5,186 nt of DNA from G039029935 sp039029935 (lineage in GTDB: Bacteria; Chloroflexota; Anaerolineae; Caldilineales; Caldilineaceae), in NCBI GenBank assembly GCA_039029935.1, contig JBCCFC010001005.1, forward strand, positions 1 to 5,186, in the 5' to 3' direction. This document shows, one piece after another, positions 1 through 5,186 of the stretch. The notes beneath the pieces are model-generated. The model searched no databases and was not told where the DNA came from. It worked only from the letters and a program-made list of their open reading frames with translations. The translations under genes were made by a program, and so were the position numbers. Numbering within the stretch: the first letter of the stretch is position 1; every line of letters starts with the position of its first letter.

Positions 1-21
1 ACCGACCTACCGACCCACCGC
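1..21. repeat. short 8-base tandem repeat at window edge
   Basis: ACCGACCT (1-8) is followed directly by ACCGACCC (9-16) and then by ACCG (17-20), giving about two and a half copies of an 8-base unit. It lies just beyond the stop codon of the hydroxyacid dehydrogenase gene. The array may continue beyond the left edge, so its true copy number is unknown. With this few copies it could be a chance pattern. Confidence 0.35.
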
Positions 22-24
22 TTT

Positions 25-1059
25 CTATCCGCGTAAACGAATAAACTCAGGTCTCGCCATTTGCATTGCTTGCGGGATCAGCCCTTGGCAAATCGCTTCG
101 ATATCATCAGCGACCAGTGTACCCACGTTGCGAATGCTATCATCCATTGCCCCAGCGCGGTGTGACGAGAGTACGGCATGATGGATTTTGCGGATGGGGT
201 GATCCAACTCTAGCGGTTCCTTGGGGAAGACATCAATGCCTGCACGGAAGCGGCCTTGCGCCAATAGGTCCGTCAAGGCATCAAAATCAACGACATGCGC
301 ACGGCTCATCAATAGAAAGATGGCATCTTCACGAATCAATTCCAGCTTTTCACGATCCAGCATGGCTTTGTTGCCAGATGATGGCACGGCCAATACATAG
401 ATGACGCGTGAGGTTGACAGCAGCGTTTCCAAATCAACAGGCTCCACACCTTGACGGTGCAGATAGGTGTCGGTCAGCCACGGATCATAGACCTGAATGG
501 GACAACCAAATGGCTCTAACAGGGGTCTGAGTGCCTGTGCCAACCCACCAAAACCGATAAAGCCAACCTGACGACCAAAGAGGGTAAAGGTGTCACCGAT
601 CTCGGTTGCGAATTCCGTATGGCTCCAGTTGGGTTCATTGTCAGGTTCACTGCCACCAGCACGGAAGGCACGGTCTGTCCAAGCGATTTGGCGCGAGCAG
701 GCTAATGTCAACCCCAATGCCATCTCTGCAACGGCGGGGCCAAAGGCAGGTGCGCAACTCAACACGTAGATATTGTTGACAAAACAGTGCGCATAGTCGA
801 GGCTGTCTGGCGATGGGAATCCGCCACCCACTTCTAAAATAGCACGCAGTTTGGGAAAGCGGGTCACATCACCATGTCGCCAGTTCCCTGTGATGATAGC
901 AACGATATCTTCACGAATTGCTTCTAGCTGCTCGGTGGGCATCTGTTCATCTTGAGCCCAGATTACATCTGCAACAGCATGGATCCGCGCTAAGTCCTCA
1001 TCGGAAAAGATATTTGCCATACGGCGGAATGCGGGATCGAGTAGTATTTTCTCTTTCAT
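25..1059 (-). CDS. D-2-hydroxyacid dehydrogenase family protein (NAD-dependent)
   Basis: This 344-residue protein belongs to the D-isomer specific 2-hydroxyacid dehydrogenases, cytosolic NAD(P)-dependent enzymes that interconvert 2-oxoacids and D-2-hydroxyacids. The Rossmann nucleotide-binding core is at about residues 163-193, with G166, G169 and G171 of the glycine motif followed by A174 where the family normally has glycine. D192 ends the second strand (YD), the usual NAD-ribose contact. The expected catalytic triad is visible: R253 (MSRAHVVD), E281 (FPKEPL) and H300 (SSHRAGA). The length fits the family. The ATG is supported by AAGGA seven bases upstream. The gene starts 38 bases after the antitoxin stop and could be read from the same transcript. 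The substrate cannot be read from the sequence; phosphoglycerate, glyoxylate/hydroxypyruvate or sugar-acid activities are all possible. Family assignment is firm, specific function open. Confidence 0.9.
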   Translation of the reverse strand: MKEKILLDPAFRRMANIFSDEDLARIHAVADVIWAQDEQMPTEQLEAIREDIVAIITGNWRHGDVTRFPKLRAILEVGGGFPSPDSLDYAHCFVNNIYVLSCAPAFGPAVAEMALGLTLACSRQIAWTDRAFRAGGSEPDNEPNWSHTEFATEIGDTFTLFGRQVGFIGFGGLAQALRPLLEPFGCPIQVYDPWLTDTYLHRQGVEPVDLETLLSTSRVIYVLAVPSSGNKAMLDREKLELIREDAIFLLMSRAHVVDFDALTDLLAQGRFRAGIDVFPKEPLELDHPIRKIHHAVLSSHRAGAMDDSIRNVGTLVADDIEAICQGLIPQAMQMARPEFIRLRG

Positions 1060-1097
1060 CCTGTTAATCCTTTATGTGTTCAATCCAAGGTAATAGA

Positions 1098-1397
1098 TTA
1101 AATCGTCACTGGCTGAACAGCATCCCATAGGGTATTTGGATGTTTATCAAAAATATGAAGCAATATCCGTGCTGCCCCCTGAGGTGCGCGGAAACCTTGC
1201 TCCCAATTTTGGAGCGTTTTGATGCTGACTCCCATTAATGATGCAAACTCGCCTTGCGTGAGTTCATATTGTTCTCGTATTTTTTTCACATCGGGTAGGG
1301 CAATAAAAAATTGACGAGAGGGTTCTTTGCTGCCTTGCAAAATTTCTCCACCCTCGCGGACACTTTCTAATAGCTCTGCAAACAACTCGTCGTTCAT
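1098..1397 (-). CDS. higA: HigA2-like antitoxin, XRE-family helix-turn-helix protein
   Basis: This 99-residue protein has an N-terminal segment (about 1-34) followed by a lambda-Cro/XRE-type helix-turn-helix at about 38-70: the first helix is TQGEFASLMG (47-56) and the recognition helix is SIKTLQNWEQG (58-68). The opening DELFAELLESVREG and the NWEQG motif resemble HigA2 of Vibrio cholerae, in which a flexible N-terminus binds and neutralises the HigB2 toxin while the helix-turn-helix represses the operon. Its ATG overlaps the toxin stop codon (ATGA, 1394-1397), the usual translational coupling in toxin-first pairs. It also has its own strong GGAGG site inside the toxin gene, so it can be made even though toxin translation should stop early. 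No defect is visible. It probably represses the shared promoter. The HigA/RelB-type antitoxin role is inferred from family and from the toxin remnant next to it. Confidence 0.9.
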   Translation of the reverse strand: MNDELFAELLESVREGGEILQGSKEPSRQFFIALPDVKKIREQYELTQGEFASLMGVSIKTLQNWEQGFRAPQGAARILLHIFDKHPNTLWDAVQPVTI

Positions 1398-1711
1398 GGA
1401 TACTTTTCCTCCACTATTTTTCTTAAAACCTTTATCTGCTCTTGGGACAAATCATCCTGTACATTCTTCGGATAAATCAGTAACATCAGCAATTGATCTT
1501 GATTGACCGCCCAGTAGTAGATAACTCGATGACCACTTCGTTTTCCACGTCCCTTAGCACTCCGCCGTACTTTGCGTAAGCCCCCGCTTCCTCTTATTAC
1601 TGGCCCTGAATTGGGTCAAATAACTAATTCAGTTTGGAGCTGCCGATATTCTTCATCGGACAGCAATTTTTGAACTTGTTTTGTAAAAACACTTGTTTCA
1701 ATGATAACCAT
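1394..1711 (-). pseudogene. higB: HigB2/RelE-family toxin gene interrupted by one in-frame TGA
   Basis: Read through a single stop, this frame gives a 105-residue RelE/HigB2-type toxin, a family of ribosome-dependent mRNA endonucleases. It starts MVIIETSVFTKQ, has LLSDEEYRQLQTELVI at 16-31, then TGA as codon 32 (bases 1616-1618). It resumes in the same frame with PNSGPVIRGSGGLRKV (33-48), the basic stretch AKGRGKRSGHRVIYYW (52-67) and PKNVQDDLSQEQ (81-92), ending in a TGA that overlaps the antitoxin ATG. Length and motif order match HigB2. There is no frameshift and no other lesion. CGA (Arg) to TGA would be the simplest origin. No ATG, GTG or TTG in this frame lies between the stop and L74, and restarting at L74 would miss the RNA-binding core. 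Neighbouring genes use TGG for Trp and run long without in-frame TGA, so an altered genetic code is unlikely. It may be a true inactivating mutation, low-level readthrough (the next base is C, a leaky context), or a sequencing error. Confidence 0.85.
1408..1412 (-). promoter_or_regulatory. Shine-Dalgarno site of the antitoxin inside the toxin gene
   Basis: GGAGG lies ten bases upstream of the antitoxin ATG, within the last codons of the toxin frame. It matters here because the toxin frame has a premature stop about 220 bases upstream, so the antitoxin cannot rely on translational coupling to full-length toxin synthesis. Confidence 0.65.
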
Positions 1712-1718
1712 AACTAAA

Positions 1719-1747
1719 ATCTTAGTATTTGGACACTTATTGCACAA
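1719..1747 (-). promoter_or_regulatory. possible toxin-antitoxin promoter
   Basis: On the minus strand, TTGTGC (1742-1747) and TAAGAT (1719-1724) are separated by exactly 17 bases, a possible sigma-70 pair with 3 of 6 and 4 of 6 consensus matches. Transcription would begin close to the toxin ATG at 1709-1711, giving a very short leader or none, which fits the lack of a clear Shine-Dalgarno site before that ATG. The match is weak and rests on spacing, position and overlap with the palindrome. Confidence 0.35.
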
Positions 1748-1756
1748 GCTAGCTTG
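1745..1756. promoter_or_regulatory. 12-base perfect palindrome, candidate HigA operator
   Basis: CAAGCTAGCTTG is a perfect palindrome 33 bases upstream of the toxin ATG, overlapping the possible -35 box by three bases. HigA-type antitoxins bind short palindromes at their own promoters, so this is the best operator candidate in the gap. No second copy was noticed in the gap. Binding is inferred from position and symmetry only. Confidence 0.4.
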
Positions 1757-1799
1757 GTTTTCTGTTCCGTTATAGCAAAACAGATATGCTCAATAATGG

Positions 1800-1829
1800 A
1801 CCTGATTCAAATCATCTTATAAATCAGGT
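1800..1829 (-). terminator. weak hairpin just after the polyol dehydrogenase gene
   Basis: ACCTGATT (1800-1807) and AATCAGGT (1822-1829) form an 8-base-pair stem with a 14-base loop, starting four bases after the dehydrogenase stop codon. No run of U follows in the minus-strand transcript, so it is not a standard intrinsic terminator. It could be an RNA-end stabilising hairpin or chance. Confidence 0.25.
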
Positions 1830-1833
1830 AACC

Positions 1834-2865
1834 TTACAACACAATCTGTGCCTTCACCGATGTCGCTGGCATCTCCACCGCAAAATCAAACGCCTTCACA
1901 CTATCCGCAAACGCAAACGTATCCGTAATCAACGGCTTCACATCAATCTGCCCACTGCCCATCAACGCCAGCGCACGAGGATAGACATGCGCATAGCGGA
2001 AGATGTTCTCAATTCGTGCCTCCTTGACCTGCGCACTCGCTACGTCATAGGCGATTGGTTGCAGCGGAATGCCGACATAGACGACTGTGCCACCTGGACA
2101 GAGCGGTTCAAAGACACTAGCGGCGGCGCGTTCATTACCGCTACACTCAAACACAATGTCAACACCCCAACCATCGGTCAACTGGTTCACCACTTCCACA
2201 AGATTCTGTTCGGCTACATTCACAGGGGTAATTGCACCCAATGTTGCTGCCAAATCGAGCTTGGGCTGCTGCACATCTGTCATGATGACTTGGCTACACC
2301 CACCCGCCAATGCCGACAATGCCGTCACCATACCAATCGGACCCGCCCCCATCACCACGGCAATATCACCGGGCGTAATCTTCGCCTTGGCTGCGGCGTG
2401 CATCCCCACTGCCAGCGGCTCGACCATTGCCCCTTCAGCAAAACCTACATTGTCAGGCAGCTTGAAGGTGAGGAAGGCCGGATGGACCACGCTGGGGCGC
2501 AGGACACCATGTATAGGTGGTGTTGCCCAGAAACGGACTGCCGGGTCCAGGTTGTAAATACCCAGTTGCGTCGCTTTGCTGTTGGGGTCGGGGATGCCTG
2601 GTTCCATACAAACGCGGTCGCCCACCTTGAGATGACTCACCTGATCACCAACCTCTGTAATTGTGCCCGATGCTTCATGCCCCAACACCATCGGCTCACG
2701 CACCACAAATGGGCCAATTGCACCGTGTGTGTAGTAGTGGACATCGCTGCCACAGATGCCAACAGTGTGCAGATCGATACGGACATCGTGGGGTCCCAGC
2801 GGTTCGTCAAGCATGATGTCACGAAGAGTGAGTTCGTTTTTTCGTTCTAGCACCAATGCGTCCAT
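1834..2865 (-). CDS. zinc-dependent polyol dehydrogenase (sorbitol/xylitol dehydrogenase-like)
   Basis: This complete 343-residue medium-chain dehydrogenase is of the kind that oxidises a sugar alcohol such as xylitol, sorbitol or L-iditol to a ketose in the cytosol with NAD. The catalytic zinc ligands are visible: C38 in GICGSDVH, H63-E64 in LGHEASG, and E149 in VEPLAVG. The nucleotide-binding loop is G173-A-G175-P-I-G178, and D197 at the end of the second strand (MTDV) favours NAD over NADP. The segment that in many relatives carries four structural-zinc cysteines (about 89-108) has none, as in several known sorbitol and xylitol dehydrogenases. ATPPIHG (114-120) is also typical of that group. 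The ATG is supported by AGGAG seven bases upstream. It begins 15 bases after the nuclease-like gene, so it is cotranscribed with it or uses a promoter inside it. Its GC content is clearly higher than that of the two genes upstream. Family is firm; the exact polyol is unknown. Confidence 0.93.
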   Translation of the reverse strand: MDALVLERKNELTLRDIMLDEPLGPHDVRIDLHTVGICGSDVHYYTHGAIGPFVVREPMVLGHEASGTITEVGDQVSHLKVGDRVCMEPGIPDPNSKATQLGIYNLDPAVRFWATPPIHGVLRPSVVHPAFLTFKLPDNVGFAEGAMVEPLAVGMHAAAKAKITPGDIAVVMGAGPIGMVTALSALAGGCSQVIMTDVQQPKLDLAATLGAITPVNVAEQNLVEVVNQLTDGWGVDIVFECSGNERAAASVFEPLCPGGTVVYVGIPLQPIAYDVASAQVKEARIENIFRYAHVYPRALALMGSGQIDVKPLITDTFAFADSVKAFDFAVEMPATSVKAQIVL

Positions 2866-2880
2866 TGTGTTTCTCCTGTT

Positions 2881-3555
2881 TTATGTGAAATCTAACATGA
2901 TATGTTGTAAGCGAATGGCTTGACCGTCAGTCATACGGATATGGTGAGAGGTGTAACAATCTGGACAATCATTTATTGTCTGACGATTTTCGATTTTCTC
3001 AGAACTTCGATTTTTTGAGTCAAGATAACTGTTGATCTTTGAAACAATTTGTTGGGGGCAACCTTGAGCAACATACCCTACCATACAGCTTTTTGCTATC
3101 ACTGGTGAGTATTCGCCTTGAACAAAATGAGCAATACCCGTTTTTATATAGCGAATTCTCAGCTTTGATGCATCTCGTGTTTGCCAGTCGGTTTCAACAA
3201 GAATCTTCGCTTCCATGCCATAGTAGACATCACGATTTGCCCACCCACCTTTGAGACGAATGTCGATTCGTGGTGCCGTGTCTGGATTATTATCTTCTGC
3301 TAAAATTTCTTGAAAATATTGATAACACTCAGGGTCAATCAGCAAATTGATATCTTCTTCATCACGAATCTGTTCCATGTGCACTATCAGACGTGCTGTA
3401 TACATATTCTCATGCCAATTGCGGATATAGTTTTTATGGAGCCGTTTATATGCCTCAGTCAAAATATAAAGACACCCCTGTTCAAAGCTATTATCAACAA
3501 TTGCAGGGACTTGGCTTTGCGTACCAACCGCTTCTCGTAGACTTCCTAAAGACAT
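2881..3555 (-). CDS. uncharacterised protein, possible PD-(D/E)XK nuclease
   Basis: I do not recognise a named family for this 224-residue protein. Its centre has RIDIRL (96-101) and, after a short loop, YYGMEAKILVE (111-121). D98, E115 and K117 are spaced like the catalytic residues of PD-(D/E)XK nucleases (D, then E-x-K). This is followed by RYIKTGIAHFVQGEYS (135-150) and MVGYVAQG (158-165), then a variable stretch, and a C-terminus with C197-x2-C200, the pair H204-H205, and the ending RLQHIMLDF. There is no signal peptide or membrane segment. The ATG has GAGG six bases upstream and lies 30 bases after the methyltransferase stop, so the two are probably one operon. By context it may be the restriction or effector partner of the methyltransferase. 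Nuclease activity is inference from a short motif; a non-catalytic accessory role remains possible. Confidence 0.7.
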   Translation of the reverse strand: MSLGSLREAVGTQSQVPAIVDNSFEQGCLYILTEAYKRLHKNYIRNWHENMYTARLIVHMEQIRDEEDINLLIDPECYQYFQEILAEDNNPDTAPRIDIRLKGGWANRDVYYGMEAKILVETDWQTRDASKLRIRYIKTGIAHFVQGEYSPVIAKSCMVGYVAQGCPQQIVSKINSYLDSKNRSSEKIENRQTINDCPDCYTSHHIRMTDGQAIRLQHIMLDFT

Positions 3556-3585
3556 ACAAATCCTCTTGGGCTTTCAAATTGTGTT

Positions 3586-5186
3586 CTATGGTTGCTTTGT
3601 GTTGACACCTTCTGCAAGGATTGAATCTGCGTCTTTGAATGCAATGGATCGGCTCCAAAATCGTTGCTCATTTGGTTTCACAATATCAATTGTATCGGCA
3701 CCATACATTTTTAGATGCCTTCGTATGTAAAGATTTTCTGTATAGCGTTCACGCAGTTGCTGATTGATTTGGGCTAGTTGATCATCAAGGTCGGTATGAA
3801 CGCGCAGTACAGTATTGGCTGACTGTTGCAAGTTGAAATATAAAGACACAAGATTGAACGGCAACGTTTTACCCTCGTTGCTATGATAGACCGTAGCCCA
3901 CACTGTTGTTTTTCCAAATCGCAGGATGCTATTGAGCGTTTTGCAGATCGTTTCGGCATATAATTCAATCTGTTCTATACCGACTGGTGCATATGCAATT
4001 GAGTCTGCCCCTTCTTGAAAAAAATCGAGACTATATTGTAATACATCCTCAATCAATGCATTTTCACCGGGGGACAGTTGTAACGAGTCATAAATAATCT
4101 TATCAATTTCCTCTTCAACCTGTAAGACCTCAACAGATGAATCTGAGAATCCTTGCGCCATTAGCTCACAGATTTGATCCACCTTTTTGGACAAAGTGAT
4201 AGTCGAAGCCTTGGGTAGCTCCAAAATGTTGCTTGGCAACTGAAGCATTTCTGTAAAATTAACGATTTCACGTTCAACACCCCAGGTTGCTGTTGTCAGA
4301 AATAGAAAATACGTGGCAAAAGAGGAGTTCAAAAAAGCAACCAATGTTTTTAGGGATTCTGGATTATCTGACGAAATACCATGAACCGAGCTTTGAAAAG
4401 CGCAGTCAAAATCAACATAAGATGCACAAAACTTTTTGTTTTTCTGCGCCTGCTTAATCAGAACATGCGGTTTGGAATATAGCTCTTTGGGATTTACACC
4501 AGAACGACGAAAATCTTTACCGATTTTGATAGGTTCATGTGTGTCTTTATCTCGTTTCAACTCAATAGAGCCATCCCAATACCGACTCAATGAATCTGTT
4601 ATGACAAGATGCAAATGGGCAATTTCTGGAGCCTCGACAACCTTCTCCCCTGGCTTTTGTAGCCCAACACCCTTATACCAGTTATCTTTTTCATTGATAT
4701 ACTGTTCAATCGTTATTGTATTTTTAAATTTAGCGAGTAGCTCAGAGTCTCTTTGCGTTCCCCACATCGCAATTTTCCATGTCCAATCTAAAGATAAGAA
4801 CTGATTGCGTGGGATGAATTGAATCTCGGACATATCCACTGTGATATGTAATAATGCACTTTCATCCTTGGCAGGTTTCGGTGTGCAGTATAATACCATC
4901 GAATCACCGTCATCAACCATTGACTTATAGATTAAAACAGTGGCTGGTGCATCTGTTGATGCAAAAAGATGGTTTCTGAATGTAGAGAAATTAACGACCG
5001 TTTCAAGGGTATTTTCTTTCAATAATTTTTTCCTAAAATTTTTATCACCGGGACTATTATTAAACAATGATTTGCTATTAATAATCAGAGCAATCTGACC
5101 CATCATTGTCAAATCTGTTGCTCGGATGGCAAATGCCTGTGCAAATTCTTGCGCAATCTTATTCTGTTTACAATAGCTGCTTACAT
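3586..5186 (-). CDS. DNA adenine methyltransferase-like protein, C-terminal 532 residues (partial)
   Basis: The frame is open to the right edge and the true start lies outside. A TTG at 5110-5112 could be mistaken for a start, but in-frame codons upstream of it read YCKQNKIAQEFAQAFAIRA, a usual part of Eco57I/TaqI-like N6-adenine methylases just before the last catalytic-domain strand (GQIALIINSKSLFN). Then comes KNFRKKLLKENTLETVVNFS with FASTDAPATVLIYK, also typical. Visible residues about 125-315 look like a target-recognition region, ending in LVAFLNSSFATYFLFL and GVEREIVNFTEMLQLP. Residues about 325-532 form an extra C-terminal region with an acidic helical stretch and a conserved-looking end, LYIRRHLKMYGADTIDIVKP. 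The SAM-binding and NPPY/W motifs must lie beyond the edge. The protein would methylate adenine in a specific DNA site, protecting host DNA. GC content is low compared with the dehydrogenases. It could be a solitary methylase, a type IIG-like enzyme, or part of a larger defence locus. Confidence 0.82.
   Translation of the reverse strand, partial: VSSYCKQNKIAQEFAQAFAIRATDLTMMGQIALIINSKSLFNNSPGDKNFRKKLLKENTLETVVNFSTFRNHLFASTDAPATVLIYKSMVDDGDSMVLYCTPKPAKDESALLHITVDMSEIQFIPRNQFLSLDWTWKIAMWGTQRDSELLAKFKNTITIEQYINEKDNWYKGVGLQKPGEKVVEAPEIAHLHLVITDSLSRYWDGSIELKRDKDTHEPIKIGKDFRRSGVNPKELYSKPHVLIKQAQKNKKFCASYVDFDCAFQSSVHGISSDNPESLKTLVAFLNSSFATYFLFLTTATWGVEREIVNFTEMLQLPSNILELPKASTITLSKKVDQICELMAQGFSDSSVEVLQVEEEIDKIIYDSLQLSPGENALIEDVLQYSLDFFQEGADSIAYAPVGIEQIELYAETICKTLNSILRFGKTTVWATVYHSNEGKTLPFNLVSLYFNLQQSANTVLRVHTDLDDQLAQINQQLRERYTENLYIRRHLKMYGADTIDIVKPNEQRFWSRSIAFKDADSILAEGVNTKQP

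Noticed and set aside
66..404. Plus-strand open frame of 112 codons opposite the hydroxyacid dehydrogenase
   Set aside because: It lies wholly opposite a well-supported enzyme gene, with a composition typical of an antisense frame and no family match.
1616..1618. In-frame TGA read as tryptophan or selenocysteine
   Set aside because: The other genes use TGG for Trp and have no in-frame TGA, the family does not need Cys or Trp at this position, and no selenocysteine-insertion hairpin was recognised.
1786..2850. Long open frame on the plus strand across the polyol dehydrogenase gene
   Set aside because: It is the antisense shadow of a clear dehydrogenase; its product is rich in His, Cys and Arg without a recognisable domain, and it has no good start context.
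2894..2906. Inverted repeat AACAT-GAT-ATGTT before the polyol dehydrogenase, considered as a regulator site
   Set aside because: Five-base arms are easily produced by chance, and it lies inside the coding end of the nuclease-like gene, where the codons explain it.
4436..4804. Plus-strand open frame of 122 codons opposite the methyltransferase
   Set aside because: It is a shadow of the target-recognition region; its Ser/Leu-rich product has no recognisable motifs.
5110..5112. TTG as the start of the methyltransferase
   Set aside because: The frame stays open to base 5184 and the upstream codons encode family-typical sequence, so the gene is cut by the window edge rather than starting here.
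1..5186. Search for CRISPR arrays, tRNA or rRNA genes, transposases and insertion-sequence ends
   Set aside because: No regularly spaced repeats, cloverleaf-like segments, transposase motifs or matching terminal inverted repeats were seen.

Overview
The window is bacterial accessory DNA with every supported gene on the minus strand, so it reads biologically from right to left. The order is: the end of a large DNA methyltransferase-like gene (running off the right edge), a 224-residue protein with a possible PD-(D/E)XK nuclease core, a zinc-dependent polyol dehydrogenase, a HigB2/HigA2-type toxin-antitoxin pair, and a D-2-hydroxyacid dehydrogenase. The organism cannot be fixed from this sequence. 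Standard Shine-Dalgarno sites and short intergenic gaps indicate a bacterium with the ordinary genetic code. GC content is mosaic: counted by hand, bases 2341-2400 (polyol dehydrogenase) have 39 of 60 G/C, bases 181-240 (hydroxyacid dehydrogenase) 31 of 60, and bases 5041-5100 (methyltransferase) 19 of 60. This suggests metabolic genes of the host mixed with imported defence-type genes.

Right part (2881-5186): the methyltransferase C-terminal region carries a target-recognition-like segment and an extra C-terminal domain. It is followed after 30 bases by the 224-residue protein. Together they look like a restriction-modification-like pair, but the catalytic methylase motif (NPPY/W) and any further partner lie outside the window.

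Middle (1834-2865): a complete sorbitol/xylitol-type dehydrogenase begins only 15 bases after the nuclease-like gene, leaving no room for an independent promoter between them. Next comes a 122-base gap (1712-1833), which holds a weak hairpin, a 12-base palindrome and a possible promoter for the toxin-antitoxin pair.

Left part (25-1711): the toxin gene is recognisable from end to end except for one in-frame TGA at codon 32. Its antitoxin is intact, overlaps the toxin stop codon by four bases and has its own strong Shine-Dalgarno site. The hydroxyacid dehydrogenase follows 38 bases later. The two dehydrogenases may be parts of one sugar or sugar-acid pathway separated by the toxin-antitoxin module, but that is inference. 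The clearest unusual observations are the nonsense-interrupted toxin with an intact antitoxin, and the poorly characterised methyltransferase/nuclease-like pair.
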